Positions 51,392 to 58,707 of a stretch of DNA of 64,000 nucleotides are shown here, piece by piece. Within the stretch, counting starts at the first letter, position 1; the number at the start of each line of letters is the position of its first letter. The DNA comes from Ardenticatenaceae bacterium (GTDB lineage: Bacteria; Chloroflexota; Anaerolineae; Promineifilales; Promineifilaceae): contig JACKCD010000001.1 in assembly GCA_020634215.1 (NCBI GenBank), positions 151,107 to 215,106 of the forward strand, read 5' to 3'. The position numbers and the translations under genes were made by a program. The notes under the pieces were generated by a model. The model saw only the letters and a list, made by a program, of their open reading frames with translations, had not been told where the DNA came from and did not search any database.

Positions 51392-51451
51392 GATATTGCG
51401 TATTGCGTATTGCGTAAGCCGCTTGATACGCAATACGTAATACGCAATACG
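51392..51451. repeat. GCGTATT-word hairpin
   Basis: ATATTGCGTATTGCGTATTGCGTAAGC faces GATACGCAATACGTAATACGCAATAC. Three tandem TATTGCG words on one side, three inverted copies on the other, between the amidohydrolase stop and the amine oxidase start. Confidence 0.7.
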
Positions 51452-51457
51452 GTGCTT

Positions 51458-52756
51458 ATGAACGAAAAAATAGTTGTGATCGGGGCGGGGATGGCTGGTT
51501 TGGCGGCGGCGCGGACGCTGCATGATGCCGGGTATGAGGTGCGGGTGCTGGAAGGGCGGGACCGGATTGGGGGACGGACGCATACCGATTATTCGCTGGG
51601 AACGGCCGTTGATCTGGGCGCATCGTGGATACACGGGCCGACGGGCAACCCGATGACCCCGCTGGCGCAAAAATTTGGCGTGGGCGGCAGCCACACCGAT
51701 TTTGATAACGAAAACGGCGACAGCCTGCTGGTGTTTGACCACGACGGCACGCCGCTGGACGTGGCCGAATACACCGAGGGCAAGACCCATTTTGTGGCAA
51801 TGTTTACCCACCTTACCGCTTCCCAGCTTTTTACCCTGCCGCCGGGCGCGTCGGTGGCCGAGGTGATGGCCTTGCCAGACTTGACGGAGCTAACGCCACT
51901 CCAGCGCAAAGGCTACGACTTTATCGGCTCGGTGAGTATGCAGCTTTTGGATGCCGCCGACCCAACCGATGTGGATTGGCAGATGGAGCTGGATTATCTA
52001 ACGCTGCCGGGGGGGGATTTGATGCTCCACGGGGGCGGCTATGGGCAGATCGTGCGCGGGTTGGCGGAGGGGTTGGCAATTGAAACGGCCGTTTCCGTCC
52101 ACCACATTGCCTACCATGAAAACGGCGTAACGCTTGAAACCAGCAACGGCCGTTACCAGGCCGACCGCGTGGTGCTGACCGTGCCGCTGGGGGTGCTGCA
52201 AGCGGGGGCGATTACCTTTGACCCACCGCTGCCGGAGCGGAAATTAACGGCCGTTTCCCGCCTCGGCATGGGGCAGTTTGAAAAGCTGGCTCTGCGCTTC
52301 CCCCACCGCTTTTGGCCGCACCACCCCCACTACTTCCACTTTTTGCCCGCCAACGAGCAAAGCTTGTTCGGCTCCTGGATCAACTTGGCGAGGTTTACCG
52401 ACGAGCCGGTGCTGGTTGTCCACAACGCTGGCAGCCGCGCCGCCCTCGCCAACCAGCTTGACGACGATGCCCTACTGGCCGCCGCCATGACCGCGCTGCA
52501 AACCATGTTTGGCGCAGACATCCCAGCCCCCACCGCCACTGTTCGCACCCGCTGGAACGATGACCCGTTTGCGCGGGGCGGCTACAGCTACGGGCGGCTG
52601 GGCAGCGTGCGGGCGGATCGAGAGGCGTTGGCGGAGGCGATAAACGGCCGTCTTTTCTTCGCTGGCGAAGCCACCCACGTCCACTACGTCGCTACCGCCC
52701 ACGGTGCCTATGAAACCGGCGTGCGGGCAGCACGGGAAATTATGGCGAGTCGTTAG
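51458..52756 (+). CDS. FAD-dependent amine oxidase
   Basis: 432 residues. N-terminal dinucleotide-binding VVIGAGMAGLAAARTL, then RDRIGGRTHTD, the second FAD contact of the monoamine/polyamine oxidase family. The C-terminal GGYSYGRLGS and RLFFAGEATHVHYVATAHGAYETG close the FAD site. It probably oxidises a polyamine or other amine; the specific substrate is unknown. Four AACGGCCGTT copies lie within it (51601, 52084, 52145, 52246). Its stop overlaps that of the convergent methyltransferase gene. Confidence 0.9.
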   Translation: MNEKIVVIGAGMAGLAAARTLHDAGYEVRVLEGRDRIGGRTHTDYSLGTAVDLGASWIHGPTGNPMTPLAQKFGVGGSHTDFDNENGDSLLVFDHDGTPLDVAEYTEGKTHFVAMFTHLTASQLFTLPPGASVAEVMALPDLTELTPLQRKGYDFIGSVSMQLLDAADPTDVDWQMELDYLTLPGGDLMLHGGGYGQIVRGLAEGLAIETAVSVHHIAYHENGVTLETSNGRYQADRVVLTVPLGVLQAGAITFDPPLPERKLTAVSRLGMGQFEKLALRFPHRFWPHHPHYFHFLPANEQSLFGSWINLARFTDEPVLVVHNAGSRAALANQLDDDALLAAAMTALQTMFGADIPAPTATVRTRWNDDPFARGGYSYGRLGSVRADREALAEAINGRLFFAGEATHVHYVATAHGAYETGVRAAREIMASR

Positions 52757-53487
52757 CACATCTCATCAACCTTCTCTAACACGAGCAGGTGCGATAGCCC
52801 CAGCACGTCCAGCGGCGTTCCTTCGGCACCATAAAGCACCGTGCGAATAAGGCGACCCAGGCGCGGCAGCCGCCGCTCAATGTTGTCATAGCCACCGTAG
52901 ATGCGGCTGTGGTGAATTTCGCGCACGGGCAACGGCTGATAAAGGTGGCGCAGCGCGGCGCGGGTGTAGGTACGCACGTGGGGAGCCAGCTTGTTACGCA
53001 GCGGCATGGGCAAATAGTTCACCAGCGGAATGTTGCCAAATTTGTACTGCCCGCGCCAATAGATACCGTGCTGCTCCACCGGATACCAACGGTTGGGGCA
53101 AAAGATGAGAACGCGCCCCCCCGGCCGCAGCACGCGCACCATTTCAGCCAGGCAGGCGGCATCATCCGCCACGTGCTCAATCACTTCGTTGCTAAACACA
53201 AAATCAAAGCTGTTGTCAGCAAAGGGAAGCTGCTCACCCACGGCCTGGACGATGCCGGTGGCGGTCGGCACAGCTTGCAAACCACGCTCAAATTCAATTT
53301 CGAGGCCAAATCGCTGGCTGCTGTAGGAGGCAAAAGCGTCGAGATAGGTGCCAAGGCCGCAGCCGTTGTCGAGAATACGGCCGTTTAAATTTGCCCACTG
53401 CCGAATCATCCGCAGCCGCCGCTCCTGCCCCGACCGCCACACATAGCCCGGTTCACCCCGCAGGGCTGCTTTGTCAGAATGTGCCAT
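52753..53487 (-). CDS. Class I SAM-dependent methyltransferase
   Basis: 244 residues. Motif I is ILDNGCGLGTYLDAFA (about 38-53), followed by FADNSFDFVFSNEVIEHVADD and VRVLRPGGRVLIFCPN, a standard Methyltransf_11/UbiE-like fold. The C-terminal region with NRWYPVEQHGIYWRGQYKFGNIP suggests a small-molecule or lipid substrate; unknown. The start at 53487 is preferred because the longer frame runs into the repeat at 53493-53563. It overlaps the amine oxidase stop by 4 bp tail to tail. Confidence 0.83.
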   Translation of the reverse strand: MAHSDKAALRGEPGYVWRSGQERRLRMIRQWANLNGRILDNGCGLGTYLDAFASYSSQRFGLEIEFERGLQAVPTATGIVQAVGEQLPFADNSFDFVFSNEVIEHVADDAACLAEMVRVLRPGGRVLIFCPNRWYPVEQHGIYWRGQYKFGNIPLVNYLPMPLRNKLAPHVRTYTRAALRHLYQPLPVREIHHSRIYGGYDNIERRLPRLGRLIRTVLYGAEGTPLDVLGLSHLLVLEKVDEMC

Positions 53488-53492
53488 TTTCC

Positions 53493-53563
53493 GGTAGCCA
53501 GTAATCAGTAATTGGTTATCAGTTATCAGCGACACTGATTCCTGATGACTACTTACCGATTAC
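53493..53563. repeat. TAATCAGTAAT-word hairpin
   Basis: CGGTAGCCAGTAATCAGTAATTGGTTATCAGTTATCAG faces CTGATTCCTGATGACTACTTACCG and ATTACGG. Imperfect pairing. It lies between two minus-strand genes. Confidence 0.55.
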
Positions 53564-54183
53564 GGGATCAGTTCATCATATTTACGCCGTACTTCCTGAA
53601 TATCGCGCCAGGTGAGGGCTTTGGGGCTGCCGGGCTGGCGCGAGGGGTTGCGGAGCAGGTAGGCAGGGTGAAAGATGGGCATGGCCCAACGGCCGTTCCA
53701 CTCATACCACTCCCCCCGCAGCTTGGTAATCCCCACCTTGCCCAGCAGCGACTGTGTGGCAACGTTGCCCGTCAGCAGCATGATCACCGGGTCAATCAGC
53801 CGGATAATCTCTAGCAAATATGGCTTGTAAAACTCAATCTCATCATCAGTTGGCTTGCGTAACGGTTTGCCATTATCCCCTGGCGGCAGCCGAAAGACGG
53901 AGTTGGTAATAAACACATCCTTATCTGAATCAAACTTAACCGCCGCCAAAATTTGATCAAGCAACTGACCCGACCGCCCCACAAACGGCTTCCCCTGCCT
54001 GTCCTCTTCCGTCCCCGGTGCCTCACCCACAATCATCAGCTTGGCTTTGGGGTTGCCCCGACAAATGACCATGTTGGTGCCGGCCGGAAACAGCGGGTCA
54101 TCTTCCATCTTCATCATCTCGGCAATCAGCGCATCAAGTGTGGGGTATTGTTTCGGCCGTTCGCTAAACAAATCAAACTGCAT
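53560..54183 (-). CDS. Uracil-DNA glycosylase, family 4-like, lacking Fe-S cysteines
   Basis: 207 residues. The uracil-recognition and water-activating motif is GEAPGTEED (53-61), with KPFVGRSGQLLDQIL after it and the DNA-binding FHPAYLLR at 171-178. Family 4 enzymes normally carry four Cys for a [4Fe-4S] cluster. Here only Cys41 is present, and the usual KCRPPGN-type segment reads VFRLPPGDN. A cluster-free subgroup is therefore likely, and activity should not be assumed. The start at 54183 gives MQFDLFSERP; the longer frame has no family sequence. Confidence 0.85.
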   Translation of the reverse strand: MQFDLFSERPKQYPTLDALIAEMMKMEDDPLFPAGTNMVICRGNPKAKLMIVGEAPGTEEDRQGKPFVGRSGQLLDQILAAVKFDSDKDVFITNSVFRLPPGDNGKPLRKPTDDEIEFYKPYLLEIIRLIDPVIMLLTGNVATQSLLGKVGITKLRGEWYEWNGRWAMPIFHPAYLLRNPSRQPGSPKALTWRDIQEVRRKYDELIP

Positions 54184-54384
54184 GGTCTTTACGCCTCCCA
54201 AGCATACAACAGTATCATCTTCCTCCACCCGGTACCGATTATAGCCAAAATCCCCCAGATTTGTAGCGACGGGAAATTTACGGTTAAATTAGCCACCAGC
54301 AAATTATAATACGGCGCATGGGGTTTAATTGCGAAACTTGGCTTTGCACACAGCCAAGTGCCCCAGCGATAAATGGAGGCTCCC

Positions 54385-55281
54385 ATGAAGCTTGGTGTAA
54401 CCTTTCCCCAAAATGTCATTGGCGGCGACCCCGCCATTGTGCGTGATTTTGCCCAAACGGCCGAAAATCTTGGCTACAGCCACATTGTTGCCTATGACCA
54501 CGTGTTGGGCATCAACCCGGCTGCTTACCCCGACTGGAAAGGGCCGTATACCTCGGCTGACCTGTTCCACGACCCGTTTACCCTGTTTAGCTACATGGCG
54601 GGCATCACAGAGCGGATTGAGTTTTCGCCGCAGATTGTGATTTTGCCGCAGCGACAGGCGGTGTTGGTGGCGAAGCAGGCGGCTTCGCTGGATGTGCTGT
54701 GCGGTGGGCGGCTGCGGCTGGGGATTGGCATTGGTTGGAACGAGGTGGAGTATATTGGGCTGGGGGAGAATTTTCATGACCGGGGGAAGCGGTCGGAGGA
54801 GCAGATGGCGGTGATGCGGGCGCTGTGGGCGGAGCCGCATGTGGTGTTTAACGGCCGTTACCACACCCTCCCCAACGCCGGCATCAACCCATTGCCAACC
54901 AAACCGCTGGACATTTGGCTGGGGGGTGGGGTGGACGCAACCTATGACAGAATCGGCCGTTTGGGGGACGGGTGGCTCAATATTTACCACGGGCCAAAGG
55001 CGTTTGCCGATGGCGTAGCCAAAATTCGGGCGGCGGCGGTAAAAGCTGGGCGCGATCCTGAGGCGATTGGGTTGGAAAGCTGGGTGGGGATGGGGGGCGA
55101 CAGCACGCCGGCCGATTGGCGGACAGAGATTGAGCAGTGGCGTGGGTTGGGGGTTAGCCATATCACGCTGAATACCGTTTTTAATCGCGGCCATATCAAA
55201 CCCATTCAGGGGCAAGACGCAGCCACCCATTTGCGGGCGATGGAAACTTATAGGCAAGAGGTAGGGGATTTGTTTGCGTAG
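54385..55281 (+). CDS. LLM-class flavin (F420-type) oxidoreductase
   Basis: 298 residues of the luciferase-like monooxygenase superfamily. It opens MKLGVTFPQNVIGGDP and has GYSHIVAYDHV, then LGIGIGWNEVEYIGLGENFHDRGKRSEEQMAVMRALW, the typical F420-dependent LLM core. It ends with a GVSHITLNT segment. Substrate unknown. The start at 54385 is chosen because GGAGG is 5-10 nt upstream; an ATG at 54373 precedes that site. Confidence 0.87.
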   Translation: MKLGVTFPQNVIGGDPAIVRDFAQTAENLGYSHIVAYDHVLGINPAAYPDWKGPYTSADLFHDPFTLFSYMAGITERIEFSPQIVILPQRQAVLVAKQAASLDVLCGGRLRLGIGIGWNEVEYIGLGENFHDRGKRSEEQMAVMRALWAEPHVVFNGRYHTLPNAGINPLPTKPLDIWLGGGVDATYDRIGRLGDGWLNIYHGPKAFADGVAKIRAAAVKAGRDPEAIGLESWVGMGGDSTPADWRTEIEQWRGLGVSHITLNTVFNRGHIKPIQGQDAATHLRAMETYRQEVGDLFA

Positions 55282-55418
55282 GCCATCGGCTTCTAGTCGG
55301 TTTGGGCTTGGTGGGTCATCAGGATTTCACGGGGTTGACGGCAAATGTAGGGGCGTTTGCATACACCCTTTCCCAAATATGCCAGTCATCCCACGAAATC
55401 CCAAAGAACCAAAGAAAC
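55282..55418. other. 137-bp gap between convergent genes
   Basis: Located between the LLM oxidoreductase stop and the HepT-like stop. I see no clear terminator stem, promoter or ORF. Confidence 0.5.
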
Positions 55419-55766
55419 TTAGGCGGAAGTATGGTCTGCCAAAATTTGTTCAATTTGGATTTTCACGACAGGAATTCGTCTCGACACCGTGTTCCAGACA
55501 ATGCCCAAATCAATAGCATCATAGCCATGAATAATGCGATCCCGCATGCCAGCCATTTCTCGCCAAGGCACTTCTGGATATTCATCTCGCAGGTGAGCAG
55601 GAAGCCGCTTGGTTGCTTCTCCAATAATCTCTAACGCTCTGGTAACGGCAAAATGAATGCGAAAATCTTCGATAAAGTCGGCAAATACCACGTCTGTAAT
55701 CAAAATTTGGCTTTTTTCCATTGCGTCCAGAATATCTTCGAGATAATCGAGAAAAGGCTCGCTCAT
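55419..55766 (-). CDS. hepT: HepT-family toxin (DUF86)
   Basis: 115 residues of mostly helical HEPN protein. The RNase motif R-x4-H-x-Y is intact as RDRIIHGYDAI near residue 80. It is the toxin of the MNT/HEPT system and overlaps the nucleotidyltransferase gene by 4 bp. In characterised systems the partner adenylylates the Tyr of this motif to inactivate it. Confidence 0.87.
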   Translation of the reverse strand: MSEPFLDYLEDILDAMEKSQILITDVVFADFIEDFRIHFAVTRALEIIGEATKRLPAHLRDEYPEVPWREMAGMRDRIIHGYDAIDLGIVWNTVSRRIPVVKIQIEQILADHTSA

Positions 55767-56062
55767 ATTGGAACAACCTCAGACAAAATCTGCTTGCCAA
55801 TGCGCTTTTTTAGATTATGTTTGAGAGCAAGGTCAACCTGAACACCCAATAGCTTTGTTAACTCATCTTGCAAACGTACTAAATCAAAAAGATCAATAAA
55901 TGGCGGTTCCTCCAAAGTGACGAGAATATCTAAATCGCTATCAGGTTTTTGTTCTGCCCGAACGTAAGAACCAAACAAACCTATATCGGTAATGCCGTAC
56001 TCATTTGCTAATGCTTGCTTTTGGTTTCTTAAAAGCCGTTCGATTTCAGTCAAAGTTTTCAT
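55763..56062 (-). CDS. mntA: MntA-like minimal nucleotidyltransferase antitoxin
   Basis: 99 residues with the minimal nucleotidyltransferase signature GSYVRAEQKPDSDLDILV (Gly-Ser then Asp-x-Asp, about 31-48) and a later QVDLALK strand carrying the third Asp. It is the upstream partner of the HEPN toxin; the overlapping order antitoxin-toxin is typical. The pair is AT-rich and free of AACGGCCGTT, consistent with recent arrival. Confidence 0.87.
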   Translation of the reverse strand: MKTLTEIERLLRNQKQALANEYGITDIGLFGSYVRAEQKPDSDLDILVTLEEPPFIDLFDLVRLQDELTKLLGVQVDLALKHNLKKRIGKQILSEVVPI

Positions 56063-56184
56063 CGCATTTTTCCTATGTTTCGCAAAACCATGACAACCTT
56101 AGCATAATTGAATGAGAGAATCAAATAGCCCTATGAACCGATAGCGATATTTCTGCGGAAAATAGCCGCTTTGAGGTAGAAACG

Positions 56185-56511
56185 ATGATGAAAAACAGTA
56201 ACCAATTACAGTATCAAATTATTTTCTGGCGTGATATTCCAGTGCAGGTGCGGGTGAAAAACGGCCGTTTTCGCCAAACCTACCCCCTTTCCCCCCGCTT
56301 CCAGCAAACCGTCCACCGTGCCGCCTACCGGGGCAAGGCCATTACCGGCGATGCCTACCTTGAAGAGTGGCACCCATCACCCTGGCAGGAAACGGCCGTT
56401 ACTGATGCCGAAGTGCTGGTTGCCCAAATAGAAACTGATTACCCTGACGAACGGCTGGACAAACTGGCGCGAAACAAAGGCATAGACCCCACAGAAACGA
56501 CGGCTTCCTGA
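56185..56511 (+). CDS. Virulence-factor-domain protein (PF13769-like), unknown function
   Basis: 108 residues (107 if the second Met is used). QYQIIFWRDIPVQVRVKNGRFRQ and the YLEEWHPSPWQE segment match the small 'virulence factor' family found in Cyanobacteria and Chloroflexota, whose role is unknown. Two AACGGCCGTT copies (56260, 56391) account for KNGRF and ETAVT. It stands alone between the toxin-antitoxin pair and the TetR unit. Confidence 0.7.
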   Translation: MMKNSNQLQYQIIFWRDIPVQVRVKNGRFRQTYPLSPRFQQTVHRAAYRGKAITGDAYLEEWHPSPWQETAVTDAEVLVAQIETDYPDERLDKLARNKGIDPTETTAS

Positions 56512-56521
56512 TTTTGCATGA

Positions 56522-56550
56522 TTGACAAGGAGGCGTTTGTTTTGTATTAT
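56522..56550 (+). promoter_or_regulatory. Consensus-like promoter of the tetR-glycosyltransferase unit
   Basis: TTGACA (56522-56527), exactly 17 bp, then TATTAT (56545-56550). Expected start of transcription is about 56557, at the left end of the operator palindrome and 28 nt before the ATG. Confidence 0.75.
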
Positions 56551-56557
56551 CTCTTTT

Positions 56558-56574
56558 ACCGACCGACGGTCGGT
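56558..56574. promoter_or_regulatory. Candidate TetR operator palindrome
   Basis: ACCGACC-GAC-GGTCGGT, a perfect 7+7 inverted repeat lying at the expected transcription start and 10 bp before the regulator ATG. A bound repressor here would block the promoter, so autorepression is likely. Sites of this ACCGACCGNCGGTCGGT form are common for TetR/AcrR proteins. Confidence 0.8.
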
Positions 56575-56584
56575 CTAAAATGCG

Positions 56585-57265
56585 ATGACACGAATTACGA
56601 AAGAACATGATGAGCGGCGCGGCGAAATTTTGGACACCGCGCAGCAGCTTTTCTACCAAAAAGGGTACCAGCAAACATCTGTCCAAGACATCATTGATGC
56701 GATAGGCATTGCTAAAGGCACCTTTTATCATTACTTTGGCTCCAAGCTGGCGCTGTTGGATGATCTGGTCGAACGGCTGCTGGAGCAGTCGGTGGCAATG
56801 ATGGAGCCAATTGTTGCTGACCCCACGCTGGACGCGGTGACGAAGTTGCAGTGCTTTTTTGACCAGGCCAACAGCTTCAAAAATGCCAACAAACCGTTTT
56901 TGCTGACGATTGTACGGCCGTTTTACAGCGATGAAAACAGCGTGTTCCGGCAAAAGATGACGGATGCGTCGGTGGTGGCGATGACGCCGCTGCTAACGGC
57001 CGTTATTGAGCAAGGTATTGCCGAAGGCAGCTTTACCACTCCCTACCCGGCCGAGTTGGCCGAGATGATCCTGGTGTTGGGGCGCGGGTTGACTGACCCG
57101 ATTATGGGGTTGTTTTTGCAGCCGGAAGAAAACGGCCGTTTGCTCCCTCTCATCGAACAAAAAGTAGTGGCCTATCACCATGCCATTGCCCAACTGCTGG
57201 GCGTGGCACCGGGTACCGTCCAAATCATCAACTGGTCGCAGCTGCGACAACTGCTTGACTCATAA
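56585..57265 (+). CDS. TetR/AcrR family transcriptional regulator
   Basis: 226 residues. The N-terminal helix-turn-helix (about 10-55) reads GEILDTAQQLFYQKGYQQTSVQDIIDAIGIAKGTFYHYFGSK, split here as typical TetR. The C-terminal ligand domain is unlike well-known members, so the inducer is unknown. It lies directly downstream of a consensus promoter and operator and 14 bp before the glycosyltransferase gene, which it probably controls along with itself. No Shine-Dalgarno is evident before the ATG. Confidence 0.9.
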   Translation: MTRITKEHDERRGEILDTAQQLFYQKGYQQTSVQDIIDAIGIAKGTFYHYFGSKLALLDDLVERLLEQSVAMMEPIVADPTLDAVTKLQCFFDQANSFKNANKPFLLTIVRPFYSDENSVFRQKMTDASVVAMTPLLTAVIEQGIAEGSFTTPYPAELAEMILVLGRGLTDPIMGLFLQPEENGRLLPLIEQKVVAYHHAIAQLLGVAPGTVQIINWSQLRQLLDS

Positions 57266-57279
57266 ATAAGGAGCGCAAA

Positions 57280-58569
57280 ATGCGTGTTTTTATTCTAACG
57301 CTTGGTTCGCGGGGAGACGTACAGCCCTATGTTGCGTTGGGCAAAGGGTTGCAGGCGGCCGACCATGACGTTACCGTTTGCACCAGCGCCTCGTTTGAAC
57401 CGTTTATTGTTGAGCACGGGTTAGCCTACGGCTACATGAGCGACGATATTCTTAGGCTGATTGATACGGATGCCGGCCGTGACGCGATGGAAAATTCGGA
57501 TGGGGTTGTGGGATGGATAAAAACGGCAGTTTCACTTGCCCAACAAGTCAAACCCCTCCAGCGGCAAATGCTGAACGACAGTTGGTACGCCGCCCAAGCC
57601 GCCCAACCCGATCTCATCATCTATCATCCCAAAGCGTTTGGCGGGAGCCACATCGCCGAAAAGCTGGGTATTCCCGCCATGCTTGCCATTCCGCTACCCG
57701 TTTTTGTCCCTACGGGCGAATTCCCCAACATTGTCTTCCCTAACTGGAAGCTGGGCAGTGGCTACAATCGGCTTACCTACACGCTGGCGCTGAAGGGGGC
57801 ACGAGCACAATATGGCAAGCTGGTACAGGCGTTTCGGCAAGAAACGTTGGGGTTGCCGCCCCAGCCCCGCACGGCCGATGATTTGCACTTTACCAACGGC
57901 GACCCCATTCCCGTGCTGCATGGATACAGCCGCCATGTTGCTCCTCATCCGGCCGACTGGCCCAGCCACGTCCACACCACTGGCTACTGGTTTTTAGACC
58001 ACGCCACCGACTGGCAGCCCTCGCCTGACCTGCAAGCGTTTTTGGCTGCTGGGGAGCCGCCTGTTTATGTGGGCTTTGGCAGCATGGCGGGGCGCAACCC
58101 GGCCAAAGTGACGCAATTAGTGGTGGCGGCTCTGCAAAAAGCGGGGGTGCGGGGTCTCATTGCCACTGGCTGGGGCGGGCTGAAAGCCAACGATTTGCCG
58201 GAAACGATTTTTAAGCTGGAACAAGCTCCGCATGATTGGCTATTTGAACGGGTAACGGCCGTTGTTCATCATGGCGGTGCCGGAACGACAGCGGCTGGAC
58301 TGCGGGCTGGCAAACCAACCGTCATCTGCCCCTTCTTTGGTGACCAGCCGTTTTGGGGGCAACGTGTGGCCTTGTTGGGGGCTGGATCAGCTCCCATCCC
58401 ACAGAAGAAGTTAACGGTTGAGAACTTGGCGGTGGCTGTGCAAACGGCCGTTAACAATGCTGCGATGCGCCAACAAGCTGCTGCTCTCGGCCATCAAATC
58501 CGGCAAGAAGATGGCGTTGGCAACGCCATAGCCATCATCGAAAGAAGCGTTCCAATCCGTTTGTCTTGA
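57280..58569 (+). CDS. GT1/GT28-type glycosyltransferase (MGT/UGT-like)
   Basis: 429 residues, GT-B fold. The N-terminal acceptor domain opens with FILTLGSRGDVQPYVALGKGL, as in sterol and macrolide glucosyltransferases. The C-terminal nucleotide-sugar domain has VYVGFGSMAG and VVHHGGAGTTAAGLRAGKPTVICPFFGDQPFWG, the UDP-sugar motif. It could glycosylate a sterol-like lipid, a natural product or a xenobiotic. Control by a TetR repressor favours response to a small hydrophobic compound. AAGGAG precedes the ATG. Confidence 0.88.
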   Translation: MRVFILTLGSRGDVQPYVALGKGLQAADHDVTVCTSASFEPFIVEHGLAYGYMSDDILRLIDTDAGRDAMENSDGVVGWIKTAVSLAQQVKPLQRQMLNDSWYAAQAAQPDLIIYHPKAFGGSHIAEKLGIPAMLAIPLPVFVPTGEFPNIVFPNWKLGSGYNRLTYTLALKGARAQYGKLVQAFRQETLGLPPQPRTADDLHFTNGDPIPVLHGYSRHVAPHPADWPSHVHTTGYWFLDHATDWQPSPDLQAFLAAGEPPVYVGFGSMAGRNPAKVTQLVVAALQKAGVRGLIATGWGGLKANDLPETIFKLEQAPHDWLFERVTAVVHHGGAGTTAAGLRAGKPTVICPFFGDQPFWGQRVALLGAGSAPIPQKKLTVENLAVAVQTAVNNAAMRQQAAALGHQIRQEDGVGNAIAIIERSVPIRLS

Positions 58570-58599
58570 AAATCAGGAGGCGAACTTCTGATTTTCAAG
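58565..58599 (+). terminator. 12-bp hairpin at the glycosyltransferase stop
   Basis: CTTGAAAATCAG (58565-58576) is exactly inverted at 58588-58599. It spans the stop codon. No T-run, so a modest terminator candidate. Confidence 0.5.
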
Positions 58600-58631
58600 G
58601 TAGCACACAGTTTGCTCGGGGTGGTGACAAC

Positions 58632-58682
58632 AAAAACGGCCGTTTTTCCTTCCCACCTGCGGCAAGGAAAACGGCCGTTTTC
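58632..58682. terminator. Paired AACGGCCGTT copies forming a long hairpin between convergent genes
   Basis: AAAACGGCCGTTTTTCCTT and AAGGAAAACGGCCGTTTT form a stem of 18-19 bp around CCCACCTGCGGC, ending in TTTTCTC. Each arm is itself a palindrome. It sits between convergent transcripts and is the only place where the repeat is used as two arms of one stem. Confidence 0.65.
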
Positions 58683-58707
58683 TCAATTCAAATACACAAA
58701 TTCTTGG

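Noticed and set aside
54325..55257. 310-codon minus-strand ORF opposite the LLM oxidoreductase
   Set aside because: Product is His/Pro/Arg-rich without domains; the plus-strand gene has clear family motifs.
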